A stretch of 64,000 nt of DNA, taken from positions 620,001-684,000 of the forward strand of contig NZ_NBBI01000001.1 of NCBI RefSeq assembly GCF_002197685.1, read 5' to 3'. Both the position numbers and the translations under genes were made by a program. The DNA is from Sphingomonas dokdonensis (GTDB taxonomy: Bacteria; Pseudomonadota; Alphaproteobacteria; Sphingomonadales; Sphingomonadaceae). Every line of letters begins with the position of its first letter. Position 1 is the stretch's first letter. The notes below the pieces were generated by a model. It did not search any database. It was not told where the DNA came from and saw only the letters and a list, made by a program, of their open reading frames with translations. This document shows positions 34,910 through 44,988 of the stretch, one piece after another.

Positions 34910-36100
34910 GTGTCGATCACCGCCCTGATGCCCGTTTATCCCCGCTGCGGGGTGCGGCCGGTGCGAGGCGAGGGGTGCCATCTGATCAGCGAGGATGGCC
35001 GCCGTTTCCTGGATTTCGCCAGCGGCATCGCGGTGAACGCGCTCGGCCACGGTCATCCCAAGCTGACCAAGGCGATCGCCGATCAGGCCGCGACGCTGAT
35101 GCACGTCAGCAACCTGTACGGCAGCCCGCAGGGCGAACAGTTCGCGCAACGGCTGGTCGACAATACCTTTGCCGACACGGTGTTCTTCACCAATTCGGGC
35201 GCCGAGGCGGTGGAATGCGCGATCAAGACCGCACGCCGCTATCACTTCGCCAACGGCAATCCGCAGCGCCACGACCTCATCACCTTCTCGATGGCGTTCC
35301 ACGGTCGGACGATCGGCACGATCTCGGCCACTAATCAGATGAAGCTGCGTGACGGGTTCGAGCCGCTGCTGCCGGGCTTCAAATACGCCGAGTTCAACGA
35401 TCTCGAAGGCGCGCTGGCGCTGATCGACGAGAACACCGCCGGTTTTCTGGTGGAGCCGATCCAGGGTGAGGGCGGCATCCGCGCCGCAACGCCCGAGTTC
35501 CTTCAGGGCCTGCGCAAGGCGTGTGACGAACATGGCCTGATGCTGGTGCTCGACGAAGTGCAGGCGGGCTATGGCCGCACCGGCAAGCTGTTCGCGCACG
35601 AGCTGTATGGCATCAAGCCGGACATCCTGGCGTCTGCCAAGGGCATTGGCGGCGGCTTTCCGCTCGGCGCGTGCCTTGCGACCGAGGAAGCGGCCAAGGG
35701 CATGGTGATCGGGACGCACGGCTCCACCTATGGCGGCAACCCGCTGGCGATGGCGGCGGGCGAGGCGGTGCTCGACGTGATCCTGGAAGACAGCTTCCTC
35801 GACAACGTGACCCGGATGGGCGAGCGGCTGCGTTCAAGCCTCGAGCAGATGATCCCCAATCACGATCACCTGTTCGACAGCGTGCGTGGCCACGGCCTGA
35901 TGCTCGGCCTGAAGCTGAAGAGCGACAGCCGCCGCTTTGTGGAATTCGCGCGTGACCATCACGGCCTGCTGCTGGTGTCGGCCGGCGAGAATGTGGTGCG
36001 CGTGCTGCCGCCGCTGGTGATCACCGAGGATCACATCGCGGAGTGCATCGAGAAGCTGAGCGAGGCCGCGCGCGTCTACGTGCCGGCTAGCGACGAGTGA
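34910..36100 (+). CDS. argD: Acetylornithine/aminotransferase (ArgD type)
   Basis: PLP-dependent class III aminotransferase converting N-acetylglutamate semialdehyde to N-acetylornithine in arginine synthesis. 396 aa, GTG start eight bases behind AAGGAG. Motifs: FTNSGAEAVECAIKTARRYH, FHGRTIGTISAT, VEPIQGEGGI, LVLDEVQAGYGRTGKL, and the PLP lysine in ASAKGIGGGFPLGA. The downstream argF supports the arginine assignment. Confidence 0.93.
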   Translation: MSITALMPVYPRCGVRPVRGEGCHLISEDGRRFLDFASGIAVNALGHGHPKLTKAIADQAATLMHVSNLYGSPQGEQFAQRLVDNTFADTVFFTNSGAEAVECAIKTARRYHFANGNPQRHDLITFSMAFHGRTIGTISATNQMKLRDGFEPLLPGFKYAEFNDLEGALALIDENTAGFLVEPIQGEGGIRAATPEFLQGLRKACDEHGLMLVLDEVQAGYGRTGKLFAHELYGIKPDILASAKGIGGGFPLGACLATEEAAKGMVIGTHGSTYGGNPLAMAAGEAVLDVILEDSFLDNVTRMGERLRSSLEQMIPNHDHLFDSVRGHGLMLGLKLKSDSRRFVEFARDHHGLLLVSAGENVVRVLPPLVITEDHIAECIEKLSEAARVYVPASDE

Positions 36101-36117
36101 GCGAAGGGGAAGGAACC

Positions 36118-36339
36118 ATGCTGGCGGATGCGATGGTCGCGGTGGCGACCGACGGGTTCAAGCGGCGTCGCCGCGTGCACATCATCACCGAAGCGTCGCG
36201 TGAGGCGCCGATTTCGGAGATCGAGCATGTCGGATCGGGGCTGCTCCGCTTCCGCCACCCGGGCCACCCCAACGACCATTATGTGCCGGATTCCGCCGTG
36301 CGCATGATTTCCGTCATGCCGCCGGAGGAGCCCAAGTGA
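36118..36339 (+). CDS. Small conserved protein between argD and argF
   Basis: 73 aa from ATG 36118, which has a close AAGGA; a GTG at 36097 overlapping the argD stop is an alternative start adding seven residues. Sequence is basic early ([14 protein letters not shown]) and ends [13 protein letters not shown], without recognised domain, signal or membrane segment. Its stop overlaps the argF GTG start (GTGA), so it is cotranslated with the arginine genes. Function unknown. Confidence 0.75.
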   Translation: MLADAMVAVATDGFKRRRRVHIITEASREAPISEIEHVGSGLLRFRHPGHPNDHYVPDSAVRMISVMPPEEPK

Positions 36340-37256
36340 CGCGGCACTTCCTCAACCTGTCGGACGCCGGCCCCGACGGCGTCGCCGCGATCCTGGCCGA
36401 CGCGCTCGATCGCAAGAAGGCGCGGGCCGGCTGGACCAAGGGGCGCATCGATGCCGATGCGCCGCTCGCCGGGCATGTTCTGGCGATGATCTTCGAGAAG
36501 AACTCCACGCGCACGCGCGTGTCGTTCGACATGGCGGTGCGGCAGCTCGGCGGGCAGTCGATCGTCATGGAGGCGGGGCAGATGCAGCTCGGCCGCGGCG
36601 AGACCGTGTCGGACACCGCGCACGTCCTCTCGGGCTATGTCGATGCCATCATGATCCGCACCGACGAGCATGCGAAGGTCGAGGAAATGGCCGCGCATGC
36701 CAGCGTGCCCGTGATCAACGGGCTGACGGATGCCTCGCACCCGTGCCAGATCATCGCCGACCTCTTGACGATCATCGAACAGGGCAAGGCGCTGCCGGGG
36801 CTGAAGGTGGCGTGGCTGGGCGATGGCAATAACGTGCTCGCCTCGATCATCGAGGCGGCCGGGCTGATGCAGTTCGACGTGGTGGCGGCGTGCCCGCAGG
36901 GATACCAGCCGTCTGACGCCGATCTTGCGCTCGGCAAGGGGCGTGCGACGGTGGTCGGCAATGCGCGCGAGGCCGTAGAGAACGCGGATGTGGTCGTGAC
37001 CGACACGTGGATTTCGATGGGTCAGGCGCACGCCGAGACGAAGCTTGCTGCAATGATGCCGTTTCAGGTCGATGCGGCGCTGATGGCGGCCGCAAAGCCT
37101 GACGCTCATTTCCTCCATTGCCTGCCCGCGCATCGCGGCGAGGAAGTGACGCCGGAGGTGATCGACGGGCCGCAATCACTGATCTGGGCGGAGGCGGAGA
37201 ACCGGCTGCACGCGCAGAAATCGATCCTGCGCTGGTGCCTTGGCCAGATCGGTTGA
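36336..37256 (+). CDS. argF: Ornithine carbamoyltransferase
   Basis: Makes citrulline from ornithine and carbamoyl phosphate. 306 aa. Motifs: [12 protein letters not shown] (carbamoyl-phosphate site), [21 protein letters not shown] and [13 protein letters not shown] (ornithine site with the catalytic Cys). GTG start in GTGA overlap with the small upstream gene. Confidence 0.97.
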   Translation: MTRHFLNLSDAGPDGVAAILADALDRKKARAGWTKGRIDADAPLAGHVLAMIFEKNSTRTRVSFDMAVRQLGGQSIVMEAGQMQLGRGETVSDTAHVLSGYVDAIMIRTDEHAKVEEMAAHASVPVINGLTDASHPCQIIADLLTIIEQGKALPGLKVAWLGDGNNVLASIIEAAGLMQFDVVAACPQGYQPSDADLALGKGRATVVGNAREAVENADVVVTDTWISMGQAHAETKLAAMMPFQVDAALMAAAKPDAHFLHCLPAHRGEEVTPEVIDGPQSLIWAEAENRLHAQKSILRWCLGQIG

Positions 37257-37294
37257 TCGCGGCGGGGCAAGCTCCCATCTGATCGGCTGAACTA

Positions 37295-37358
37295 GCCCCG
37301 TCCGCGCCCTGATTGTTGAGGCGCCTTCGCTTCTCTCCCTGAGCAATGCGGACGGGGC
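37295..37358. repeat. 11-bp perfect inverted repeat in the argF-hslO gap
   Basis: GCCCCGTCCGC (37295-37305) and GCGGACGGGGC (37348-37358) with 42 bases between. It could fold in the transcript ahead of hslO. No T-run follows. Confidence 0.5.
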
Positions 37359-37384
37359 CTCCACAGGCTCAGCGGATGATGACC

Positions 37385-38293
37385 ATGCCCGACACGACGA
37401 CCCATGATCTTGACCGAGCGATCGGCTTCACCATCCCGGCGCAGAATGCGCGCGGGCGGATGGTGCGGCTGGGGCCAGTGCTCGATTCGATCCTGGCGGT
37501 GCACGCCTATCCGCCCGCGATCGAGGCGTTGCTGGCCGAGGCGCTCACGCTGACCGCGCTGGTTGGCGCGACGTTGAAGGACGTGAACGGGCAACTGACG
37601 CTGCAGACGCAAAGTGAGCAGGGCGTCGTGCGCCTGCTAGTGTGCGATTATCGTGGTGGCGAGATCCGCGGCTATGTCCAGTTCGACGCCGACCGGCTGG
37701 CCGAAGCGCCGGCCGATCCGACGCTCTTTGCGCTGTTCGGGCAGGGCTATCTCGCGATCACGTTCGATCTGGCGGCGAGTGGCGAGCGCTATCAGGGCAT
37801 CGTGCCGCTCGATGGCGATCGGCTGGCGGATGCGGTGCAAAGCTATTTCACGCAATCCGAGCAGATCCCGACGCAGGTGCGCGTGGGCTTTGCCAAGCGC
37901 GACGGACTGTGCGTCGCGGGCGGGCTGCTGCTCCAGCATCTGCCGGAGGGTGAGGACGGGCGCGAGCGGCTACATACCAAGCTGGACCACCCCGAGTGGG
38001 AGCATGTCGCGGCGCTGGGGGCGACGATGGGGGCGGACGAGCTCGCCGACCCCGCGCTGCCGCTGGAGACGCTGCTGTGGCGGCTGTTTAACGAAGAGGA
38101 TGAGGTGCGCGTGCTCGCCAGCACCGGCCTGTCGCGCGGATGCCGCTGCGACATGGATCACATTCGTTCGGTTCTCGCCAAGTTCCCGGAGGAGGAGCGG
38201 CTGGCGATGGCGGACGAGAATGGCGTGATCGGCGTGGATTGCGCCTTTTGCTCGATTACGTTTCCGATCAAGGTTGCCGAGCTGGCAGACTGA
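37385..38293 (+). CDS. hslO: Hsp33 redox-regulated chaperone
   Basis: Oxidation-activated holdase chaperone. About 302 aa from ATG 37385; ATGs at 37376 and 37379 nearby are equally possible. The N-terminal domain includes RGRMVRLGPVLDSIL and the C-terminal zinc switch is intact: CRCDMD (about residue 250) and CAFC (about 286), giving the C-x-C and C-x-x-C pairs. Lies behind argF, probably in the same operon. Confidence 0.95.
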   Translation: MPDTTTHDLDRAIGFTIPAQNARGRMVRLGPVLDSILAVHAYPPAIEALLAEALTLTALVGATLKDVNGQLTLQTQSEQGVVRLLVCDYRGGEIRGYVQFDADRLAEAPADPTLFALFGQGYLAITFDLAASGERYQGIVPLDGDRLADAVQSYFTQSEQIPTQVRVGFAKRDGLCVAGGLLLQHLPEGEDGRERLHTKLDHPEWEHVAALGATMGADELADPALPLETLLWRLFNEEDEVRVLASTGLSRGCRCDMDHIRSVLAKFPEEERLAMADENGVIGVDCAFCSITFPIKVAELAD

Positions 38294-38302
38294 GAAACGG
38301 CT

Positions 38303-38857
38303 TCAGAGGCGCGGCAGGGTGACGCCGCGCTGGCCCATGTATTTGCCGGCGCGATCGGCGTAGCTGATCTCGCACGGCTCGTTGCCCTGCAGGAACAGGA
38401 ACTGGCAGGCGCCCTCGTTGGCGTAGATCTTGGCCGGGAGCGGCGTGGTGTTGGAGAATTCCAGCGTCACATGCCCCTCCCAGCCGGGCTCCAGCGGGGT
38501 GACGTTCACGATGATACCGCAGCGTGCATAAGTCGATTTGCCGAGGCAGATGACCAGCACGTCGCGCGGCACGCGGAAATATTCCACCGTGCGGGCAAGC
38601 GCGAAGCTGTTGGGCGGGATGATGCACACGTCGGTCTTTCGGTCGACGAAGCTGTTGGCGGCGAAATCCTTCGGGTCGACTGTGGCAGAATCGACGTTGG
38701 TGAAGATCTTGAAATCGTCGGCGACGCGCGCGTCATAGCCGTAGGAACTGAGCCCGTAGCTGATGCAGCCGTCGCGCCGTTGTGCCTCGACAAACGGTTC
38801 GATCATGCCATGATTTTGCGCCTGCTCGCGAATCCAGCGGTCGGATAGAATGGACAT
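38303..38857 (-). CDS. dcd: dCTP deaminase
   Basis: Deaminates dCTP to dUTP for thymidylate synthesis. 184 aa. Motifs: [41 protein letters not shown] and [21 protein letters not shown] with the catalytic Glu. Convergent with hslO, nine bases apart. Confidence 0.96.
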   Translation of the reverse strand: MSILSDRWIREQAQNHGMIEPFVEAQRRDGCISYGLSSYGYDARVADDFKIFTNVDSATVDPKDFAANSFVDRKTDVCIIPPNSFALARTVEYFRVPRDVLVICLGKSTYARCGIIVNVTPLEPGWEGHVTLEFSNTTPLPAKIYANEGACQFLFLQGNEPCEISYADRAGKYMGQRGVTLPRL

Positions 38858-38936
38858 TGCGTGGCTCCCCTGCGCGGCGGCTAATCGCCGCGTGCGCCGG
38901 TGCTGGCAAGTGCAGATCGCTGCGGTGTCGTGCCGG

Positions 38937-40277
38937 TCAGGGATGCCGCTGCGGTCGGGGCGCGGGAAGGGCGATCACCGCCAGAAGGCCGCCACCCTCG
39001 CGGTTCGACAGGGTGATGGTGCCGCCGGCGTCATGAACGATCGCCTGCGCCAGCGCGAGGCCGAGGCCGATCCCGCCCGTTTCGCGGCTGCGCGAGCTTT
39101 CCAGGCGGGTGAAAGGATCGAACACGCGCGTCAGGCCGTCATCGGGTATGCCGGGGCCGCGATCGGCGACGCACACCTGCACCTGGCGCGTATCAGCGAT
39201 GATGGTGACTTCGGTGGCGCCGGCATATTTGATCGCATTCTCGATGAGGTTGCGGATCGCGCGGCGGAAGAGCGTGGGGCGCAGGTGCATGCGGACGCGC
39301 TCCACCTCGTCGAACAGGACGTCGGCGCCCAGGTCGCGGAAATCGTCCACCACGGCATCGACCAGGGCAGTGAGATCGACATCGGTCGCCGGCTCGCTCG
39401 GCCGGCCAAGCCGCGCCAGCGACAGGATGTCGTCGAGCGTCCGGCTCATCTCGGCGATCGTTTCCGCCATGCGGGTGCGGTCCTGCTCGTCCTCGACCGA
39501 TTCGATCCGCACGCGCAGCGCCGCCAGCGGCGTACGCAGATCGTGGCCGATCGCGCCGAGCATGCGGTCCTTCTCGTCGAGCATGGCGGTGACGCGGCGC
39601 GCCAGGCCGTTGAAGGCGGTGATCACGTCGCGCACGTCGCTCGGCCCCTCCACGGCGACCGGCGGCAGATCCTCGCGCGGGGTGAAGCGGCGGGCGGCGC
39701 TGGAAAGGCCGCGCAGCGGGCGCGAGATGCGGCGCGTGATCCACAAAACTGGGAGCAGGATCAGGATATAGATGATCGCGGTCTGGGCGAGCAGCGCCCA
39801 CAGGATGCGGTTGTCGCGTCGTGGCCAATGCGACGCGGTGGTGAGCCAGGTGCCGTCCTGAAGCTGCACCGCGATCATCAGCATGTCGCTCGATCGGCCG
39901 CCGAAGTCCCGGTCACGCCGGCGCGGTCGCTCTTGCCAAGGGCGCAGACCCGTATCGATCTGGCCGGGCGCGATCCCAAGCTCGGCAAGTTGCTCGCGCA
40001 ATTCGGCAGCGACCTGCGGCATACGCTCCAGATTGCGCGGAATCGGATTGACCATGCGTCGGCGCACACGTGTACGCTCGCCGCGCGCAAGGTTCTCGCC
40101 GTTGCGATCGAGCGCATCGGCGATGCGAACGGCGGCGGGGCGGGTCGCCTGGGCAAGGCGGAAAGTGGAGCGTTCGCGCAGCACCAGCGCAAGGTTGATC
40201 GCCTGTGCCGCGAACAGCGCCAGCGCGAGCAGCAGTGCAAGCTGCCCCGACAGGCTGCGCGGCAACAGCCGGCTCAC
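38937..40277 (-). CDS. Sensor histidine kinase (EnvZ/OmpR class)
   Basis: 446 aa. Membrane segment about residues 12-32, a periplasmic domain of about 130 residues rich in Arg, a second membrane segment ([15 protein letters not shown], about 165-185), HAMP, then the H-box IGHDLRTPL (His about 243), N-box [12 protein letters not shown]1 DRGPGIPDD and G2 [16 protein letters not shown] start overlaps the stop of the response-regulator gene (GTGA), so the two are coupled partners. The signal sensed is unknown. Confidence 0.95.
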   Translation of the reverse strand: MSRLLPRSLSGQLALLLALALFAAQAINLALVLRERSTFRLAQATRPAAVRIADALDRNGENLARGERTRVRRRMVNPIPRNLERMPQVAAELREQLAELGIAPGQIDTGLRPWQERPRRRDRDFGGRSSDMLMIAVQLQDGTWLTTASHWPRRDNRILWALLAQTAIIYILILLPVLWITRRISRPLRGLSSAARRFTPREDLPPVAVEGPSDVRDVITAFNGLARRVTAMLDEKDRMLGAIGHDLRTPLAALRVRIESVEDEQDRTRMAETIAEMSRTLDDILSLARLGRPSEPATDVDLTALVDAVVDDFRDLGADVLFDEVERVRMHLRPTLFRRAIRNLIENAIKYAGATEVTIIADTRQVQVCVADRGPGIPDDGLTRVFDPFTRLESSRSRETGGIGLGLALAQAIVHDAGGTITLSNREGGGLLAVIALPAPRPQRHP

Positions 40278-40993
40278 AGCCGGGTGACTTCGGCCGCCAG
40301 CGTGTAGCCGCCGCCCCAGACAGTTTTAATCAGCTGCGGGTTCTTCACGTCCGTTTCGATCTTCTTGCGCAACCGGCTGACCTGATTGTCGATCGCGCGA
40401 TCGAACGCGGCGGCCTCGCGCCCTTGCGTCAGATCGAGCAATTGGTCGCGCGTCAGCACCTGTCGCGGCCGCGTGACCAACGCGTTCAGCAGGTTGAACT
40501 CGCCGGTCGAAAGCGGGACGGCGACGCCCTCATGATCCACCAGCGTGCGTTCGCCCGTCTTGAGGATCCAGCCGGCAAAGGCATAGGCGGCGGCATCGGG
40601 CGCGTGCTGGCGTGTGCCGCCAGCCTGCAGGCGGCGCAGCACCACCTTGATCCGCGCGGCGAGCTCACGTGGGGAGAAGGGCTTCACCATGTAATCGTCG
40701 GCGCCCATTTCGAGGCCGATGATCCGGTCCGTCTCCTCGGTGCGGGCGGTCAGCAGGATCACGGGCGTATCGCTGGTCGCGCGAATATAGCGGCACAGGC
40801 TGAGCCCGTCCTCGCCCGGCATCATGATGTCGAGCACCACCAGATCGATGGCATAGGCGCCGAGCCGCGTGCGCGCGGCCTCGGCATCGCCGACCTGCGT
40901 GACGCGAAAGCCCTGCTTGGTGAGATATTGCGCCAGTGGCTCGCGGATCGAGCGTTCGTCATCGACGAGAAGGAGGTGGGGCGTATCGGCCAT
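40274..40993 (-). CDS. OmpR-family response regulator
   Basis: 239 aa from ATG 40993; another ATG six codons upstream (41011) is possible. Receiver domain with LLVDDERS, phospho-acceptor Asp in LVVLDIMMPGEDG and VILLTARTEE; C-terminal winged helix with LSTGEFNLLNALVTRPRQVLTRDQLLDLTQGR, ending in VWGGGYTLA. First gene of the pair with the histidine kinase. Confidence 0.95.
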   Translation of the reverse strand: MADTPHLLLVDDERSIREPLAQYLTKQGFRVTQVGDAEAARTRLGAYAIDLVVLDIMMPGEDGLSLCRYIRATSDTPVILLTARTEETDRIIGLEMGADDYMVKPFSPRELAARIKVVLRRLQAGGTRQHAPDAAAYAFAGWILKTGERTLVDHEGVAVPLSTGEFNLLNALVTRPRQVLTRDQLLDLTQGREAAAFDRAIDNQVSRLRKKIETDVKNPQLIKTVWGGGYTLAAEVTRL

Positions 40994-41072
40994 GGGGCTG
41001 CCGTCTAGCATGTCATTGTTCCGCGGGAAGCACCGGGCGACGCGATGCGCCCGGTGCAGGGGGTGAGGTGCG

Positions 41073-41669
41073 TCAGTTCGCCCGAGGCGCGCCGCGCATG
41101 CCCTTCATCTGGCCGCGAGCGGCGTCGCGCTCGGCCTGGTCGATGCGGCCATCCTTGTTGGTGTCGAAGCGGTCGAACATCGCGGCGGCGGCGGCGGTCG
41201 CCTCCGCCTTGGTGATGACGCCGTCGCGGTTGGTGTCGGCACGCATCATCATGCCCATGCCGCCGCCACCGTGGCGCATCCCGCCCCGGCGATGCTCGCC
41301 GCGGTTCGCACGCATGGCGGTCCGCTCGGCCTGATCGATGCGACCGTCCTTGTTGGCGTCCATGCGGTCGAAGCGCTTCATGGCGTGCTCGCGGAACTGC
41401 TGCTGGGTGATCTCGCCGGTCGCCTTGCCGCGGCGGCCGGGGCGCTCGTCCGCCGACAGCTTGCCGTCGCGGTTCTTGTCCATGCGCGCGAACATCGCGT
41501 CGGCGGCGGCGGTTGCCTCCGCGCGGGTGACGACACCGTCGCCGTTCTGGTCGGCGGCGGCCATGCCGCGCATGCCGCGTGCGTTCTGCTGCTGCGTCGG
41601 GGTTTGCGCGGTAGCGATGCCGGTGATGGCGGTGGCGCCCAGCGCGGCGGCGATGAGGAGGCGTTTCAT
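41073..41669 (-). CDS. Exported EF-hand calcium-binding protein
   Basis: 198 aa from ATG 41669 with a signal peptide (RLLIAAALGATAITGIATAQ). Five EF-hand loops are visible: DQNGDGVVTRAE, DKNRDGKLSADE, DANKDGRIDQAE, DTNRDGVITKAE and DTNKDGRIDQAE. A Gly/His/Met-rich stretch between the third and fourth (RRGGMRHGGGGMGMMM) could bind metal. The frame remains open far upstream but only as antisense to the thioesterase gene. Periplasmic calcium binding or sensing is likely; partners unknown. Confidence 0.88.
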   Translation of the reverse strand: MKRLLIAAALGATAITGIATAQTPTQQQNARGMRGMAAADQNGDGVVTRAEATAAADAMFARMDKNRDGKLSADERPGRRGKATGEITQQQFREHAMKRFDRMDANKDGRIDQAERTAMRANRGEHRRGGMRHGGGGMGMMMRADTNRDGVITKAEATAAAAAMFDRFDTNKDGRIDQAERDAARGQMKGMRGAPRAN

Positions 41670-41809
41670 TGCGGTTGTTGGTCCTTCAACTGGACGGGTC
41701 CGATCCCCGTCGATGAGGCCGTTATGAAACCACCCTGTCGCGCGACTGTGCCGGGGCGCGGGAAATTTGTCGCAATTTGTCCCGCGTGCCCGGCTGTGAT
41801 CAGGCTCCC

Positions 41810-42595
41810 TCAGGCGAAGACCGCCACCGATTGCATCTGTTCGGCCACCATCTCGCCCGCGCTGTTCCAGATGCCCATCTGCTGCGACGAACTGCCGGCG
41901 CGCGCGTAATCTGCATTGGAGCGCAGCAGCCACCAGCCGTCTTCGGTGCGGGGCGTCGGACCCAGAACGTTGAGGATCCAGGTGAGCGAGCTCATCGGCA
42001 CATTGCGGCCGAGCAGCCGCAGCGCGGCGGGCGGCAGGCAATCGCCGATCGCCAGCAGCTCCACCATCGGATCGATCCCCTCGCGCTCGTTCAGGCGCGT
42101 CCAGCGCAGCCATTCGGCGGGTTGCAGGTTGGGCCCGTCGCGACGATCGAGAAATTCGAAGTTCTGGGTGAAGGCAACGACGGGGTGCCCCTTGTAGGTC
42201 GTATCGTCCGGCCCAGGTTGCTTGAAGTCGGGCACGGTCGTGGTGGCAAAATCCACCTCGCTCTCGATCGCGCGCATGAAGACAAAGGTGCAGCGAAGGC
42301 CGAGCCCTGCCTCGCTTTCGATATCGGCCTGGATAAAGGCAGCGTTCTTGCCGCGCCGCAGCTTGTGCGTCGTCACCATGATCGGGCCGGCGAGCGGGCC
42401 GATGAAGCTCACCTGCGCGGAGCGGAGCGGCGGTAGGTCGGGCTCCGACTGCATGGCGCAGTGGAGCGCGATCGCGGATGAAAGGCCGCCGTAGGCGGTG
42501 CGGCCCTGGAGCCAGCCGTCGGGGATTTCGCCGCGCCAGCCGATACCCTCGGCCACCGGCTCCAGGTTGTTCAAGATCGTCGCCAAGCTCGTCAT
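41810..42595 (-). CDS. Acyl-CoA thioesterase-like protein
   Basis: 261 aa, double hot-dog fold type (TesB-like 'thioesterase family protein'): GWLQGRTAYGGLSSAIALHCAM, QVSFIGPLAGPIMV, and the second half SLTWILNVLGP with a C-terminal GEMVAEQMQSVAVF. Probably hydrolyses acyl-CoA released in this catabolic cluster. Its ATG overlaps the stop of the CoA ligase gene (ATGA), so ligase and thioesterase are made together. Confidence 0.85.
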   Translation of the reverse strand: MTSLATILNNLEPVAEGIGWRGEIPDGWLQGRTAYGGLSSAIALHCAMQSEPDLPPLRSAQVSFIGPLAGPIMVTTHKLRRGKNAAFIQADIESEAGLGLRCTFVFMRAIESEVDFATTTVPDFKQPGPDDTTYKGHPVVAFTQNFEFLDRRDGPNLQPAEWLRWTRLNEREGIDPMVELLAIGDCLPPAALRLLGRNVPMSSLTWILNVLGPTPRTEDGWWLLRSNADYARAGSSSQQMGIWNSAGEMVAEQMQSVAVFA

Positions 42596-44136
42596 GCCGC
42601 TGTTCCCCCAAAACGTCCGGCGGCGAGCTGATCGCGCAGCTCCCGCTTCAATACCTTGCCAATGGCGCTGCGCGGCAGCTCGTCGGTGACGTAGAGCGCC
42701 GCCAGCCGCTGCGTCTTGCCCAGCTTCGCGTTGGTGGCGGCGCGCACCTCCTCCGCGCTCGCCTGCGCATCGCCGCGCGGCACGTAGAAGCCGACCGGCG
42801 TCTCGCCCCAATCGTCGCTGGGCACGCCAACGACGGTGCAGTCGGCGACCGCCGGATGCTGCGCCAGCACCGCCTCCAGATCGGACGGATAGATGTTGAA
42901 CCCGCCGGAGATGATCATGTCCTTTTTCCGATCCATCAGGATCAGGAACCCGTCCTCATCAATCCGGCCGACGTCGCCGTGGCGGATCCAGCGATTACCG
43001 TCCGCGTCGTAATATTCGGCGTCGCGCGTCGCGCCCTCGCGCTTGTGATAGCCGTTCATCATCGCGGGCGACCGGCCGACGATCTCGCCCATCTCGCCCG
43101 GTCCGACCTCGTTGCCCTCATCGTCGAGCAGGATCGCCTCGTGGCCGGGCGACAGCTTGCCTACGGTGTGGAGCTTGTCGGGGTGCTCGTCGGCGACCAG
43201 GATGAAGGACGCGCCGCCTTCGGTCATGCCGTAATATTCCACCAGCTTGCCGGGCCAGCGGGTGACGACGTCGCGCTTCAGCTCCGCCTTGAACGGCGCG
43301 GAGGTGCAGGTCTTGAAGCGGAAGGTCGTCAGGTCGAAGCGGTCGAAATCGGGCAGCGCCATGATCCGCTGATATTGAACCGGCACCAGCATGGTGTGCG
43401 TCGCGCGATAATGTTGGGCGAGCTCCAGATAGCGATGCGCGTCGAACTTCTTCATCAGCACCACCGTGCCGCCCCAGGCGAGCGTCGGCAGGAAGCTGAC
43501 GAGCGTGGTGTTCGAATAAAGCGGCGTGGCGAGCAGTGTGACGGCGGTGTCAAAGCCCGCGCCGCTGTTGCGCGACAGATGCTGCCAGCGCATCGCGTGG
43601 CTCTGCACGATCCCCTTCGGAATGCCGGTGGTGCCGGAAGAATAGATGATGTTGAAGCCATCGTCCGGCTTGATCTCGGCAGGGGCAGGCTGTGCGCCCT
43701 CTGGGGCAAGCCACGCGGCGAGGTCTTCCAGCATGATGACCCGTGCCGCTAGCTGCTCGGCGGCGAGTGCGGCGGCGTTGGCGGCATCGAGGAAGACGAG
43801 ATTGGCGCCGCTGTCCGCGATCATGCCGGCGATCTGCTCCGGCGTGGCGGACGGCTGGATCGGCGCCGCGATCGATCCGGCGCGCACTGCCGCAAGGAAC
43901 ACGGCCGCCTGTGCGACACTGGGATAGCTGACCATGGCCACCGCCTGGCCCTGCACCGTGCCGTCGCGCTGTAGCGCCGCGGCGGCGCGATCCATGATCG
44001 TGTCGAGTGCGCGATAGGTCAGCTCGTCGTCGCCATCAGTGATGGCGATCTTGTCCGGCTGCTCGGCGGCATGGCGACGGATCAGGTCGGGCAGGGTGCC
44101 AAACGGCTGTGCGAGCTGGTCTGCGATACTCTCCAT
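42592..44136 (-). CDS. AMP-forming acyl-CoA synthetase
   Basis: 514-residue adenylate-forming ligase. Motifs: AMP-binding IIYSSGTTGIPKGIVQSH, YGMTEGGASF, the YHKREG and WIRHGDVGRIDEDGFL regions, DRKKDMIISGGFNIYPSDLE and the catalytic lysine near the C-terminus in LPRSAIGKVLKREL. It activates a carboxylic acid (fatty, aromatic or other) with CoA; substrate cannot be told from sequence. Divergent from the SDR at 44203 with 66 bases between. Confidence 0.93.
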   Translation of the reverse strand: MESIADQLAQPFGTLPDLIRRHAAEQPDKIAITDGDDELTYRALDTIMDRAAAALQRDGTVQGQAVAMVSYPSVAQAAVFLAAVRAGSIAAPIQPSATPEQIAGMIADSGANLVFLDAANAAALAAEQLAARVIMLEDLAAWLAPEGAQPAPAEIKPDDGFNIIYSSGTTGIPKGIVQSHAMRWQHLSRNSGAGFDTAVTLLATPLYSNTTLVSFLPTLAWGGTVVLMKKFDAHRYLELAQHYRATHTMLVPVQYQRIMALPDFDRFDLTTFRFKTCTSAPFKAELKRDVVTRWPGKLVEYYGMTEGGASFILVADEHPDKLHTVGKLSPGHEAILLDDEGNEVGPGEMGEIVGRSPAMMNGYHKREGATRDAEYYDADGNRWIRHGDVGRIDEDGFLILMDRKKDMIISGGFNIYPSDLEAVLAQHPAVADCTVVGVPSDDWGETPVGFYVPRGDAQASAEEVRAATNAKLGKTQRLAALYVTDELPRSAIGKVLKRELRDQLAAGRFGGTAA

Positions 44137-44202
44137 ATGACGTCGCTAGCCGCACGCTTCGGCGAATGCCATACGCGACCTTCAAAATCTGAGGAGCGGG
44201 AT

Positions 44203-44988
44203 ATGCAAGGGTCGGTGGCAATCGTTACAGGCGGCGGAACGGGGATCGGCGCGGCGGTGGTGCGGCGGCTTGCCGCGCGCGGCGTCGCCTGCGTGATCAA
44301 CTATGCACATAGCAAGGCGGATGCGGAGGCGCTGGCGAACGAAGTGGGCAAGGGCGCCATTGCGGTGCAGGCCGATATCGCCGATGACGCCGCGTGTCGG
44401 AAGCTGGCGGCGGCGGCGGTGGACACGTTCGGGCGGCTGGACTTTCTGGTGAACAATGCCGGCCGAACCAAGCATGTCGCGCATGAGGATCTGGATGGCC
44501 TCGACGCCGAGGACTTCGTCGATATCTATCGACTGAACACGATTGCCGCCTTTCAGATGGTGCGCGCCTGTGCGCCGGCGATGCGCGAGGGCCCGATGAG
44601 TGCGGTGGTGAACGTGGCCTCGATCGCGGGGCTGCACGGCGTCGGCTCCTCCATCGCCTATGCCGCATCGAAGGGGGCGCTGATCACCATGACGCAGAGC
44701 CTGGCGCGGGTGCTGGCGCCGGCGATCCGAGTCAACGCGGTGGCGCCTGGCTATGTCGGCACCGGCTGGTTCGAAAAGGCGCTGGGGCTGGAAGGGAAGG
44801 CGAAGCTCGATCGCACCATCGCGGCGCGCACGCCGATGGCGATGGCGCCGCAGGCGGAGGATATCGCCGGCCCGATCGAATTGCTGCTCGACCCTGCCAA
44901 TCGCGCGATCACTGGCGAGGTGCTGCGCGTCGATGCGGGCTTCCATCTCGATACCGGCGGCAGCCGACGACCGGGGCGCGAGGGATAG
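44203..44988 (+). CDS. SDR family oxidoreductase
   Basis: 261 aa from ATG 44203 (GAGGAG just upstream). Classical short-chain dehydrogenase: TGGGTGIG cofactor loop, NNAG, catalytic Ser in NVASIAG, YAASK with Tyr and Lys, and a C-terminal RVDAGFHLDTGG. The Gly-rich loop is followed by VINYAH, so NADP(H) or NAD(H) use is open. Likely a 3-hydroxyacyl-CoA dehydrogenase or ketoreductase in the cluster. Confidence 0.92.
   Translation: MQGSVAIVTGGGTGIGAAVVRRLAARGVACVINYAHSKADAEALANEVGKGAIAVQADIADDAACRKLAAAAVDTFGRLDFLVNNAGRTKHVAHEDLDGLDAEDFVDIYRLNTIAAFQMVRACAPAMREGPMSAVVNVASIAGLHGVGSSIAYAASKGALITMTQSLARVLAPAIRVNAVAPGYVGTGWFEKALGLEGKAKLDRTIAARTPMAMAPQAEDIAGPIELLLDPANRAITGEVLRVDAGFHLDTGGSRRPGREG

Noticed and set aside
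41670..42611. N-terminal extension of the EF-hand gene giving a 512-residue protein
   Set aside because: The extension is in a different frame over the thioesterase gene on the same strand; the EF-hand protein has its own signal peptide and start at 41669.
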